Assembly: GCA_001557035.1 (NCBI GenBank)
Contig: LSKJ01000630.1
Span: 1-13,229 of the forward strand
Source of the DNA: Rhodospirillaceae bacterium CCH5-H10
GTDB taxonomy: Bacteria > Pseudomonadota > Alphaproteobacteria > Reyranellales > Reyranellaceae
Direction: 5' to 3'
DNA: 13,229 nt
The translations under genes and the position numbers were made by a program. Shown in pieces: positions 5,938 through 13,229 of this stretch. Each line of letters opens with the position of its first letter. Position 1 is the stretch's first letter. The notes under the pieces were generated by a model, which saw only the letters and a program-made list of their open reading frames with translations, was not told the origin of the DNA and searched no databases.

Positions 5938-8012
5938 TGCTTGGCCTCCTTGCGGATCATGAGATTGCCGGCGGTGTCGGCCTCGAAGCTGAAGTGCGGC
6001 GGCACGACAGTCGTGGTGTCCATCTGGAGCACGATCGCGGGTCCGGGGATGCGCTCGCCGACAGGCAGGAGGTCGCGGCGATAGAAAGTGGTCGGATAGT
6101 CGGCGAGCCTGCCGTCGACGCGGAAGGTGCCGTTGCCGGAGCTGACCGTGGCTGCTGCGAGCGAGCGGGCGCCATCGAGGGCGGGTTTGGCAATTGTGGC
6201 GGCGCTGGCCGCACCCACAAGGCGCAGATTCACGATCTCGATCGCGGAGTCGGCGAAGTGATGACCGTATTCCCGCTTGTGGACCTCGTGGAAGGCCTCG
6301 AAGGCCCTTGCGAGGGCAGCCTCGTCGAGAATGCCGTCGGGAAAGGTGACCCGCAGTTCGTAGCCCTGGCCGACATAACGCAGGTCGCCGCGTCGCTCGA
6401 ACTTGACCTTGGCGAGATCGATGCCGTCGGCCGTGAAGCGACCGACGAGTTCCTTCGCCATGGCGTCGAAGTCGGCGTTGATGCGGGCGAGGTCCGCCGC
6501 GCCCGACACCTGGAACGAGGTCCGGATGGCGTCGTAGCGCAGGTCGCTGATCAACAGGCCGACCGCGGAAGTGATGCCGGGATGCGGCGGTACGATCACC
6601 TCGGTCACGCCCAGCATGTCGGCCACTTCCGCGCCATGCAGCGGCCCGGCGCCCCCGAACGCCACCAGCGTGTAGTTGCGCGGATCGATGCCCTTCTGGA
6701 CCGTGCGCGAGCGGATGGCGTTGGCCATGTTGGCGTTGATCAGGGTGATGACCCCCTCGGCGGCTTCGCGGTCGGAGAGGCCGAGTTCGCGCGCCAGTTC
6801 GCCGATGACGCGACGGGCCGCGACCTCGTCGAGCGACATGCCGCCGCCCAGGAAGTTGCCGCCGTCGAGTCGGCCCAGCACGACGTTGGCGTCGGTGACC
6901 GTGGCGCGCGTTCCGCCGCGCCCGTAGGCGGCGGGGCCTGGTACGGCGCCAGCGGAGCGCGGGCCGACCTTGAAGGCACCGGCTTGGTCCACATAGGCTA
7001 TCGACCCGCCACCAGCGCCGATCGTGTGCACGTCGATCATCGGCACCAGCACGGGGAAGCCCGCGATCCAGGTGTCGCGCGCCGTGGCCTCGCCGAAGCC
7101 GCCCTCGGTGACGATGCCAATATCGGCCGAGGTGCCGCCGACATCGAAGGTGATGAGATTGCGCCTCTCCGACAGCGCGCCGGCCCAGTCGCCGCCGATC
7201 ACGCCGGCGGCAGGACCGGAGAGGAGGGTGAGCACCGGCCGCTCGGCCACCATGCCGGGCGTCGCGACGCCGCCGTTGGAGGCCATGATGCGCAGGTCGG
7301 CCTTGAAGCCCGAGGCTTCGATCTCGGATTCGAGGCGCGTCACGTAGTTGCGCACCTTGGGGCCGACAAAGGCGTTCATGGCCGTCGTCGTGAAGCGCTC
7401 GAACTCGCGGAACTGCGGCGAGACCGAAGACGAGGTGGTGGCGAAGCATTCCGGATATTCCTCGCGCACGATCTCCATGGCGCGCGCCTCGTGGCTGGCG
7501 TCGAGATAGGAGAAGAGGAAGCAGATCGCGATGGCCTGGACGCCGGCCTCCTTCAACTCCCGCACGGCCTGGCGAACGCCGTCCTCGTCGAGCGGCTCCA
7601 GCACCTCGCCGCGCGGCGGGACCAGCCGTTCCTTCACCGTCTTGCGGTGCCGCCGCTTCACCAGCGGCCTGTCCTGCCAGGGAATGTCCTGCATGATCGA
7701 GTAGTGCTGTGGCCGCTGGTGGCGGCCGATGTGCAGGATGTCGCGATACCCGCCGGTGGTGATCATTCCCGTCACCGCGCCGTCATGCTCGAGAATCGCG
7801 TTGGTGGCGATTGTGGTGCCATGGAATACCGTGTCGATCGTCTCGCGCGGGATCGAATACTTGTCGCAGAGCGCCATCAGCCCCTGCACGACGCCGCGCG
7901 AGGGATCGTCCGGCGTTGTCGAGATCTTGTGCACGCCGGTGCGGCCGGCCTCGGTGTCGGCAAAGACCAGATCCGTGAAGGTGCCGCCCACGTCCACGCC
8001 GATCAACCGCAT
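5934..8012 (-). CDS. hyuA: Hydantoinase A / 5-oxoprolinase-type ATP-binding subunit (HyuA)
   Basis: The 692-residue product is the ATP-using A subunit that phosphorylates the cyclic amide for ring opening together with HyuB; it is expected in the cytosol. It begins with the first phosphate loop GVDVGGTFTDLVF (5-17), followed by FHGTTIATNAIL (63-74), LLSGPAAGVIGG (263-274), the second nucleotide-binding block TFDVGGTSADIGIV (288-301), HTIGAGGGSIAYVD (329-342) and VAFGGAGPLHG further on. Domain order is that of the Hydant_A_N, Hydantoinase_A and C-terminal domains, at the normal length of about 690. The ATG at 8012 is preceded by GGGAGG five bases upstream. It is divergent from an ABC importer operon across 123 bp. 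Acetone carboxylase beta is the main alternative, but the short HyuB and missing gamma subunit argue against it. The exact substrate is not readable from sequence. Confidence 0.95.
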   Translation of the reverse strand: MRLIGVDVGGTFTDLVFADTEAGRTGVHKISTTPDDPSRGVVQGLMALCDKYSIPRETIDTVFHGTTIATNAILEHDGAVTGMITTGGYRDILHIGRHQRPQHYSIMQDIPWQDRPLVKRRHRKTVKERLVPPRGEVLEPLDEDGVRQAVRELKEAGVQAIAICFLFSYLDASHEARAMEIVREEYPECFATTSSSVSPQFREFERFTTTAMNAFVGPKVRNYVTRLESEIEASGFKADLRIMASNGGVATPGMVAERPVLTLLSGPAAGVIGGDWAGALSERRNLITFDVGGTSADIGIVTEGGFGEATARDTWIAGFPVLVPMIDVHTIGAGGGSIAYVDQAGAFKVGPRSAGAVPGPAAYGRGGTRATVTDANVVLGRLDGGNFLGGGMSLDEVAARRVIGELARELGLSDREAAEGVITLINANMANAIRSRTVQKGIDPRNYTLVAFGGAGPLHGAEVADMLGVTEVIVPPHPGITSAVGLLISDLRYDAIRTSFQVSGAADLARINADFDAMAKELVGRFTADGIDLAKVKFERRGDLRYVGQGYELRVTFPDGILDEAALARAFEAFHEVHKREYGHHFADSAIEIVNLRLVGAASAATIAKPALDGARSLAAATVSSGNGTFRVDGRLADYPTTFYRRDLLPVGERIPGPAIVLQMDTTTVVPPHFSFEADTAGNLMIRKEAKQ

Positions 8013-8030
8013 CGCCGCCTCCCTTTGCCT

Positions 8031-8066
8031 GCGTTGGCGTCAGGCGAGCAAGAGCCGCGCCAACGC
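8031..8066. repeat. Perfect 9-bp inverted repeat in the hyuA/ABC divergent control region
   Basis: GCGTTGGCG (8031-8039) and CGCCAACGC (8058-8066) are exact reverse complements separated by 18 bases, with arm centres 27 bases apart. The dyad lies just upstream of the hyuA ribosome-binding site (8018-8023) and about 69-104 bases upstream of the predicted start of the opposing sigma-54-type promoter, a usual distance for an activator site. It may be a paired operator controlling both directions, or a stem-loop in the hyuA leader. The protein that binds is not identifiable. Confidence 0.5.
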
Positions 8067-8108
8067 TGTGCCATCGCCGCCCTCTGCGCACGGGGAATTC
8101 CACAGTGC

Positions 8109-8124
8109 TGGCATGGGGCTTGCT
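8109..8124 (+). promoter_or_regulatory. Putative sigma-54 (-24/-12) promoter of the ABC importer operon
   Basis: TGGCATG (8109-8115), four bases, then TTGCT (8120-8124) match the RpoN consensus TGGCACG-N4-TTGCW with one difference (C to T), and the defining GG and GC pairs are exactly ten bases apart. The preceding base is a C and the base after the first block a G, both also consensus. With C8123 as -12, the start point falls at about 8135, one base before the ATG at 8136. Sigma-54 control would need an enhancer-binding activator and would fit nitrogen-limitation control of a nitrogen-heterocycle importer. Motif match only; not shown functionally. Confidence 0.5.
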
Positions 8125-8135
8125 TGCCACCCGGC

Positions 8136-9158
8136 ATGGCCAAGCCGCCGGACATTGAACTCGTTTCCCTGACCAAGCGCTACGGCGAGACGGTGGCGGT
8201 CGATTCAATCGGCCTGCGCATCCCCGCCGGCTCGTATTGCTGCCTGCTGGGCCCCAGCGGCTGTGGCAAGACCACGACCCTGCGCATGATCGCGGGCCAC
8301 GAGGAGGTCTCCGAGGGCGACATCATCCTCGGCAGCGAGAACATCACCGGCCTGCCGCCGGCCGCACGCGGCACCGCGATGATGTTCCAGAGTTACGCGC
8401 TCTTTCCGCATCTCGATTGCACCGACAATGTAGCCTTCAGCCTCAAGATGCGCGGCGTCGACAAGGAGACGCGCCGGTCCCGCGCGCTCGACCTGCTGAA
8501 GCGCGTGCACATGGACGCCTATGCCGGGCGCCTGCCGTCGCAACTCTCGGGCGGTCAGCAGCAGCGCGTGGCGCTGGCGCGGGCGCTCATTACCGATCCG
8601 CAGGTCCTGCTGCTCGACGAGCCGCTGTCGGCGCTCGATCCCTTCCTGCGCATCCGGATGCGGGAGGAACTGAAGACCCTGCAGACGCGGCTGGGCATCA
8701 GCTTCATCCATGTGACGCACAGCCAGGACGAGGCGATGGCGCTGGCCGATCTCGTCGTGGTGATGAACGGCGGCAGGATCGAGCAGGCGGCGCCGCCCCG
8801 CGAAGTCTTCAACAGGCCGGCCTCGGCCTTCGTCGCCAAATTCATCGGCGGTCACAACGTGCTTCCGGCCGCCGTCGCGCGCGCCGGTGCGGGCGAAGGG
8901 CCGTTCGTGGCCATCCGCGCCGACCGGATGTCCGTGCAGGCGGGCACTTCGGGGGAGGCCGGCGTCACGTCGCTGCAGGGCGTCACCCGGTCGGTCGAGT
9001 ATCTCGGCTCGACCGTACAGGTCGGCATCGACGTCACGGGACTCGAGACGCTGTCGGCCACGCTATCCGAGGCACGCTTCGATGCGTCGCCGGTGCGGCC
9101 CGGCGAGCCCGTCATTCTGTCGTGGAGGCCCGAGGACGTTCACGTGCTGGGACGCTGA
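8136..9158 (+). CDS. ABC importer ATPase, spermidine/putrescine (PotA-like) family
   Basis: The 340-residue product powers the importer encoded by the next three genes at the inner membrane. All motifs are intact: Walker A GPSGCGKTT (39-47), Q-loop Q85, signature LSGGQQQR (137-144), Walker B VLLLDEP (157-163), D-loop SALD (165-168) and switch H195. Residues from about 240 to 340 form the C-terminal TOBE-type regulatory domain, with GHN(V) after the ATPase core and a WRPEDVHVL ending typical of PotA/FbpC-like proteins. The ATG at 8136 is the only in-frame ATG that keeps the first strand (IELVSLTKRYG) intact; an in-frame TTG lies four codons earlier. No Shine-Dalgarno precedes either, and the predicted promoter start coincides with the ATG, so leaderless translation is possible. 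First gene of a five-gene plus-strand operon. Confidence 0.95.
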   Translation: MAKPPDIELVSLTKRYGETVAVDSIGLRIPAGSYCCLLGPSGCGKTTTLRMIAGHEEVSEGDIILGSENITGLPPAARGTAMMFQSYALFPHLDCTDNVAFSLKMRGVDKETRRSRALDLLKRVHMDAYAGRLPSQLSGGQQQRVALARALITDPQVLLLDEPLSALDPFLRIRMREELKTLQTRLGISFIHVTHSQDEAMALADLVVVMNGGRIEQAAPPREVFNRPASAFVAKFIGGHNVLPAAVARAGAGEGPFVAIRADRMSVQAGTSGEAGVTSLQGVTRSVEYLGSTVQVGIDVTGLETLSATLSEARFDASPVRPGEPVILSWRPEDVHVLGR

Positions 9159-9213
9159 GGGGCGATTGAGGGGAGGCGGCCCCGCGCCGTCGCTGTTGAA
9201 GGAGGAAGACGAG

Positions 9214-10503
9214 ATGGCTCGGAAATCGAATGGCGGCATCGGCCGTCGCAGGATGCTCAAGGGCGCGGCCGGCATCGCGGGCGCGGCCGTCGGCAGCGGC
9301 GCGATCACCGGCTTTCCGGTGATCTGGGCCCAGAACAACAAGAACATCGTTCTGCGCCAATGCGGTACCGGCGTGTCGGCGATCAACGAGATCGCGGAGA
9401 AGTGCAAGGCCGACCTCGGCATCACGCTGCAGATGACGGCGCTGGACTCCGACGCGGTCGTGCAGCGCGTCGTGACGCAGCCCAATTCCTTCGACATCGG
9501 CGACATCGAATACTGGATGATCAAGAAGGTCTTCCCGGCCAACACGCTGCAGGCGATGGACGTCAAGAAGATCAAGCTGTTCGACAAGATCGTGCCGATC
9601 TTCACCAGCGGCAAGCTGAAGCCCGACAGCGTCATCGCCCAGGGCACGGCGCCTAGCACCGTGAGCTTCGTCGAGGGCGCGGGCTCGACCAAGTTCGCCA
9701 AGGGCCAGACCCAGTGGTTCACGATCGTGCCCACGATCTACAACGCCGACACGCTCGGCATCCGTCCCGACCTGGTCGGCCGCAAGATCGATTCGTGGAA
9801 GGACATCCTCGATCCGAAGTTCAAGGGCAAGACATCGATCCTGAACATCCCGTCGATCGGCATCATGGACGCCGCGATGATCTGCGAGGCCGCGGGCATC
9901 GTGAAGTACGGCGACAAGGGCAACATGACCAAGGCGGAGATCGACAAGACCATCGATTTCCTGATCAAGACCAAGAAGGACGGCCAGTTCCGTGCTTTCT
10001 GGAAGACCTTCGACGAATCGGTGAACCTCATGACCTCGGGCGAGGTCGTGATCCAGTCGATGTGGTCGCCGGCGGTCTCGGCGGTCCGCGGCAAGGGCGT
10101 GCCCTGCACCTACCAGCCGCTCAAGGAAGGCTATCGCGCCTGGGGCGGCGGCCTGGCGCTGGCCAAGCATCTGCAGGGCGCGCAACTCGACGCGGCCTAC
10201 GAATACATCAACTGGTACCTGTCCGGCTGGGTCGGCGCCTTCCTCAACCGCCAAGGCTACTACTCGGCGGTGCTCGAGACGGCCAAGGCCAACATGTCGG
10301 CCGACGAATGGGGCTTCTGGATGGAAGGCAAGCCTGCCCAGGGCGACATCAAGAACCCTCAGGGCCAGGTCGTCGAGAAGGCCGGCGCTGTACGCGACGG
10401 CGGCTCGTTCTACGATCGCATGGGCGCCGTCGCCTGCTGGAACGCGGTGATGGATGAGGACCGCTACATGGTCCAGAAGTGGAACCAGTTCATCGCCGCT
10501 TGA
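9214..10503 (+). CDS. Tat-exported ABC extracellular substrate-binding protein (PotD/PotF-like)
   Basis: The 429-residue product is the periplasmic receptor of the importer. The N-terminus has a twin-arginine signal: GRRRMLKG (10-17) followed by the Ala/Gly-rich hydrophobic stretch to about residue 35 and a likely cleavage near VIWAQ (36-40). The mature part has the lobes of spermidine/putrescine-type binding proteins, with features such as FDIGDIEYWM, IYNADTLGIRPD, SWKDILDPKFKGKTSI and AYEYINWYLSGWVG. Use of the Tat path implies folding before export. The start is well supported by AAGGAGGA about seven bases before the ATG at 9214, a much stronger ribosome site than that of the ATPase gene 55 bp upstream. 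The ligand cannot be deduced; the downstream ring-opening amidohydrolase suggests a cyclic nitrogen compound rather than a linear polyamine. Confidence 0.93.
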   Translation: MARKSNGGIGRRRMLKGAAGIAGAAVGSGAITGFPVIWAQNNKNIVLRQCGTGVSAINEIAEKCKADLGITLQMTALDSDAVVQRVVTQPNSFDIGDIEYWMIKKVFPANTLQAMDVKKIKLFDKIVPIFTSGKLKPDSVIAQGTAPSTVSFVEGAGSTKFAKGQTQWFTIVPTIYNADTLGIRPDLVGRKIDSWKDILDPKFKGKTSILNIPSIGIMDAAMICEAAGIVKYGDKGNMTKAEIDKTIDFLIKTKKDGQFRAFWKTFDESVNLMTSGEVVIQSMWSPAVSAVRGKGVPCTYQPLKEGYRAWGGGLALAKHLQGAQLDAAYEYINWYLSGWVGAFLNRQGYYSAVLETAKANMSADEWGFWMEGKPAQGDIKNPQGQVVEKAGAVRDGGSFYDRMGAVACWNAVMDEDRYMVQKWNQFIAA

Positions 10504-10522
10504 TCGTCCTGCCCTTCCTGTT

Positions 10523-10546
10523 CCTCTCCCCCTGACGGGGGAGAGG
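10523..10546 (+). repeat. REP-like perfect hairpin between binding-protein and permease genes
   Basis: CCTCTCCCCC (10523-10532) and GGGGGAGAGG (10537-10546) are perfect complements around a TGAC loop, making a ten-base-pair GC-rich stem with two further T-G wobble pairs possible. Similar CTCTCCCC/GGGGAGAG palindromes are common dispersed intergenic repeats in GC-rich proteobacteria. There is no T-run after it, so it is not a standard terminator. In an operon it would protect the upstream binding-protein message and lower permease expression, as in malE-malF. The right arm also supplies the only purine-rich ribosome-site candidate for the next gene. Confidence 0.75.
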
Positions 10547-10557
10547 GGTATGAATTG

Positions 10558-11412
10558 ATGAACCGCGCAAAGTCCTGGGTCACCTATCTGCAGGTCGCGC
10601 CGCTCGCGCTGGTGTTCCTGCTGTTCCTCATCGTCCCGATCGTCACGATCGTGGTGGTGAGCTTCTTCGACTACAACACGACCCAGATCATCCCGGCCTT
10701 CCTGCTGCAGAACTACGAGGAGCTCCTGCTCTCGCCGGTGACCTGGCGCACCTACCAGCAGACCATCCAGTTCGCGCTCATCACCTGGGCGCTCACCCTG
10801 CTGATCGGCTTCACCGTCGCCTACTTCGTGGCCTTCCACGTGCGCTCGTCCACGATGCAGACGGTGCTGTTCCTGCTCTGCACCATCCCGTTCTGGACCT
10901 CGAACGTCATCCGCATGATTTCGTGGATCCCGTTCCTCGGCCGTCACGGGCTCGCCAATACAACGCTGATCAATCTCGGCCTGATCGACCAGCCGCTGGA
11001 GTTCCTGCTCTATTCCGACTTCTCGGTCGTGCTGGCCTACGTCCACCTCTACACGCTGTTCATGGTGGTGCCGATCTTCAACTCGATGATGCGCATCGAC
11101 CGCAGCCTGCTCGAGGCGGCGCGCGATGCCGGCGCGACCGGCTGGCAGACGCTGGTCAACGTCATCCTGCCGCTGTGCAAGCCCGGCATCGCCATCGGCT
11201 CGATCTTCGTGGTGACCATCGTCATGGGCGACTTCGTCACCGTGCGGATGATGAGCGGCGGGCTCAGCGCCTCGGTCGGCCTGATGATGGCGAACGCCAT
11301 GTCGCTGCTGCAGTATCCCGCTGCCGCGGCCAATGCGGTCGTGCTGCTGCTGCTGGTGCTCGGTATCGTCGCGGCCATGATGCGCATGGTCGACATCCGC
11401 AAGGAGCTGTGA
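10558..11412 (+). CDS. ABC transporter permease, PotB-like
   Basis: The 284-residue product is one of two inner-membrane channel subunits. Hydrophobic segments are visible at about 11-36, 70-95, 101-125, 153-178, 209-233 and 256-276, giving the usual six spans. The cytoplasmic EAA loop that docks on the ATPase is EAARDAGATGWQTLVNVILP at 186-205, with the conserved alanine and glycine. I chose the ATG at 10558; a TTG directly before it and the ATG at 10550, whose reading frame stops after two codons, are less likely. The ribosome site is weak, GAGGGG being about ten bases away inside the REP-like hairpin. The stop codon is followed after one base by the next permease gene, indicating coupled expression. 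Confidence 0.93.
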   Translation: MNRAKSWVTYLQVAPLALVFLLFLIVPIVTIVVVSFFDYNTTQIIPAFLLQNYEELLLSPVTWRTYQQTIQFALITWALTLLIGFTVAYFVAFHVRSSTMQTVLFLLCTIPFWTSNVIRMISWIPFLGRHGLANTTLINLGLIDQPLEFLLYSDFSVVLAYVHLYTLFMVVPIFNSMMRIDRSLLEAARDAGATGWQTLVNVILPLCKPGIAIGSIFVVTIVMGDFVTVRMMSGGLSASVGLMMANAMSLLQYPAAAANAVVLLLLVLGIVAAMMRMVDIRKEL

Positions 11413-11413
11413 C

Positions 11414-12256
11414 GTGCAGCACGGCAAGCGCGGCCCCGCCTTCTGGCTCCTCGGCGCCTTCTTCTGCCTGTTCGTCCTGTTCCTCTACGGGCCGACGCTG
11501 ACGATCCTGATCCTGTCGTTCCAGGGACCGTCGGGCGGGCTCACCTTTCCGATGAACGGCGTGTCGCTGCACTGGTTCAGGAACCTGTTCGAGAAGCAGA
11601 TGGTGGGCGACTTCGCGGGTTCGCTGCAGCGGTCGCTGATGCTGGGCGTCGCCGTCATGCTGGTGACCGTCGTCGCGTCCTTCTCGGCGGGCCTCGCCTT
11701 CCGCTCGCGCTTCCGCGGCTCGGGTATCCTCTTCTATCTGGCCATCGCCAGCCTGATCGTGCCGTCGATTCTGATCAGCCTGGGTATCGGCCTGCTGTAT
11801 CGCGTGCTGGGCTGGGATCCAGCCTGGTACAGCTCGGCCTTCGGCGCCCATCTCACCTGGACGCTGCCGTTCGGCCTGCTGATCATGTTCGCGGTCTTCA
11901 ACCGGTTCGACCGTCGCTACGAGGAGGCTGCGCGCGATCTCGGCGCGACCTCGTGGCAGACGATCCGCCATGTCGTCGTGCCGATCCTGCTGCCCAGCCT
12001 GATCGGCGTCGGCCTGTTCGGCTTCACCTTGTCCTACGACGAGTTTGCGCGCAGCCTCTACACGGCGGGCACCTTCAACACGCTGCCGCTGGAGATCTAC
12101 GGCATGACGACCAACGTCACGACGCCGGTCCTCTATGCGCTGGGCACGGTCACCACGGGCGTGTCCGTGCTCGTGATCGCGCTGTCGCTCCTGTCGGTCA
12201 CCTGGCTGCGACGGCGCCGGACGCGCCATGGCAGCGACGCCGGAAAGGCCGCCTGA
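11414..12256 (+). CDS. ABC transporter permease, PotC-like
   Basis: The 280-residue product is the second channel subunit. It has an N-terminal span (about 9-36), further spans near 72-95, 104-129, 147-163, 187-208 and 240-264, and an EAA loop [20 protein letters not shown] at 170-189. [13 protein letters not shown] (207-219) resembles the S(Y/F)DEF segment of PotC-like permeases. The C-terminus is a short basic tail (RRRRTRHG). The start is GTG at 11414; AAGGAG at 11401-11406 lies seven bases upstream, inside the end of the preceding gene, and no ATG gives the first span. One base separates it from the PotB-like gene before and one from the amidohydrolase gene after. Confidence 0.93.
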   Translation: MQHGKRGPAFWLLGAFFCLFVLFLYGPTLTILILSFQGPSGGLTFPMNGVSLHWFRNLFEKQMVGDFAGSLQRSLMLGVAVMLVTVVASFSAGLAFRSRFRGSGILFYLAIASLIVPSILISLGIGLLYRVLGWDPAWYSSAFGAHLTWTLPFGLLIMFAVFNRFDRRYEEAARDLGATSWQTIRHVVVPILLPSLIGVGLFGFTLSYDEFARSLYTAGTFNTLPLEIYGMTTNVTTPVLYALGTVTTGVSVLVIALSLLSVTWLRRRRTRHGSDAGKAA

Positions 12257-12257
12257 C

Positions 12258-13229
12258 ATGACCCGCCAGACCAAAGTGCTGCGCCTGCCGACCGCCGGCC
12301 CGCAGGACACGGCGCCGCTCGCCGCCGCCATCGCGGCCGGCGACGTCGACGCCCGGAGCATCGTGGCCATCGTCGGCAAGACCGAGGGCAATGGTTGCGT
12401 CAACGATTTCACCCGGGGCTATGCCACGCTGGCGTTGAAGCTGGTGCTGGCGGAGTCGCTGGGCTGCCCGCTGGCAGATATCGAGAAGCGGGTTGCCATC
12501 GTGATGTCGGGCGGCACCGAAGGCGGGCTGTCGCCGCATCTGCTGATCTTCTGTCGCGAGGAGGTGTCGTCGCCGGCTTCGGCGGGGCCGCGGCTCGCCA
12601 TCGGCGTCGGCCTCACGCGGCCCTTCAAACCCGAGGAGATCGGCCGGGCGGCGCAGATCGAGGAGACGGCGGCGGCAGTGACGCTGGCCCTCAAAGACGC
12701 GGGTATCGCCGGGCCTTCCGACGTGCATTTCGTCCAGATCAAGTGTCCGCTGCTGACCAAGGAGCGGATCGAGGAAGCGGCCCGCCGTGGCGCTGTGACG
12801 GCAACTGCCGATACCTATCATTCGATGGCCTTGTCACGCGGTGCCTCGGCGCTGGGCGTGGCGCTGGCGCTGGGCGAGATCGGGAACGCGCCGGAAGAGG
12901 CGGTCTGCAAGGACTGGTCCCTGTTCTCACGCGTCGCCAGCACATCGGCGGGCGTGGAACTGCTGCGCAACGAGATCGTGGTGCTGGGCAATGCTAAGGG
13001 CTGGGCGGGCGATCTCGTGATCGGCCACGATGTCATGAAGGACGCCATCGATGCCGAGGCCGCGCGGCGCGTGCTGGCGGCTCTGGGTGGCGAGACGGTC
13101 GCGGTGCTGGCCAAGGCCGAAGCCTCGCCGACCGGCGAGATCCGCGGGCGGCGGCATACGATGCTGGACGACAGCGACATCCATTCGACCCGTCACGCCC
13201 GCGCCCTGGTGGGCGGCGTGCTGGCCGGC
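12258..13229 (+). CDS. Ring-opening amidohydrolase, cyanuric acid hydrolase/barbiturase (AtzD/Bar) family, C-terminus off the right edge
   Basis: The first 324 residues of a protein that is about 360-370 long in this family are present. Family members hydrolyse one amide bond of cyanuric acid or barbituric acid, using three Ser-Lys dyads in a three-fold domain repeat. Visible signatures are [19 protein letters not shown] (39-57, K41), [13 protein letters not shown] (82-94, S84), VQIKCPLLT (159-167, K162), [19 protein letters not shown] (189-207, R194), [12 protein letters not shown] (224-235, S228/S230), [24 protein letters not shown] (split around K286 and RGRRHTM 296-302). Thus two dyads and the lysine of the third can be seen; the third serine lies past the edge. 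The ATG at 12258 is one base after the permease stop, so it is in the importer operon. Cyanurate versus barbiturate specificity cannot be settled from this part. Confidence 0.93.
   Translation, partial: MTRQTKVLRLPTAGPQDTAPLAAAIAAGDVDARSIVAIVGKTEGNGCVNDFTRGYATLALKLVLAESLGCPLADIEKRVAIVMSGGTEGGLSPHLLIFCREEVSSPASAGPRLAIGVGLTRPFKPEEIGRAAQIEETAAAVTLALKDAGIAGPSDVHFVQIKCPLLTKERIEEAARRGAVTATADTYHSMALSRGASALGVALALGEIGNAPEEAVCKDWSLFSRVASTSAGVELLRNEIVVLGNAKGWAGDLVIGHDVMKDAIDAEAARRVLAALGGETVAVLAKAEASPTGEIRGRRHTMLDDSDIHSTRHARALVGGVLAG

Noticed and set aside
4147..8012. Acetone carboxylase instead of hydantoinase for the hyuA-hyuB pair
   Set aside because: HyuB is only 596 residues and there is no gamma-subunit gene beside the pair.
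5937..8135. Very long open frame on the plus strand opposite hyuA, continuous with the ABC ATPase frame
   Set aside because: It is a high-GC antisense shadow of hyuA: the sequence is low-complexity His/Arg/Gly/Ala-rich with no domain, and the ATPase fold starts only at 8136.
8114..8172. ATG at 8113 as an alternative start before the ABC ATPase
   Set aside because: It is in a different frame from the ATPase and lies inside the sigma-54-like element.
9159..9213. GGGG/CCCC short dyad in the gap between ATPase and binding-protein genes
   Set aside because: Only four clear pairs and no T-run; expected by chance at this GC content.
9112..11427. 771-codon open frame on the minus strand opposite the importer genes
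   Set aside because: Antisense shadow of clear binding-protein and permease genes; His/Asp/Arg-rich composition and no recognisable motif.

Overview
The window is high-GC DNA of uniform character with dense, mostly leader-poor genes, and looks like an alphaproteobacterial chromosome (Rhizobiales/Rhodospirillales type). The best anchor is a small bacterial SRP RNA gene (ffs) directly upstream of and co-oriented with dnaX, an arrangement common in Alphaproteobacteria. I cannot name a genus from the sequence alone.

Layout. (1) 1-722, minus strand: the 5' part of dnaX (cut by the window edge), preceded by ffs and its promoter. (2) 783-3315, minus strand: a three-gene cluster encoding an SDR protein that lacks the catalytic tyrosine, a PCu(A)C-like copper-chaperone-fold protein without a visible export signal, and an NtaA/SnaA/DszA-type flavin-dependent monooxygenase. 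(3) 3390-4142, plus strand: a canonical SDR dehydrogenase, divergent from that cluster and convergent with hyuB. (4) 4147-8012, minus strand: hyuA-hyuB, the two subunits of an ATP-dependent hydantoinase/5-oxoprolinase-type enzyme, with a 4-base start/stop overlap. (5) 8013-8135: a 123-bp divergent control region. (6) 8136 to the right edge, plus strand: a polyamine/opine-type ABC importer (ATPase, Tat-exported binding protein, two permeases), with a cyanuric acid hydrolase/barbiturase-family ring-opening amidohydrolase starting one base after the last permease gene.

Interpretation. Parts 4-6 read as one divergently transcribed module for importing a cyclic ureide, imide or triazine-like nitrogen heterocycle and opening it with two unrelated enzymes: ATP-dependent HyuAB and the ATP-independent AtzD/barbiturase-type hydrolase. 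The control region carries a near-consensus sigma-54 (-24/-12) element facing the importer and a perfect 9+9 bp dyad further upstream. Both fit nitrogen-responsive control. The predicted transcription start falls at, or one base before, the importer's ATG, which has no Shine-Dalgarno, so leaderless translation is plausible. The substrate and the regulation are inferences; the gene families are clear from motifs.
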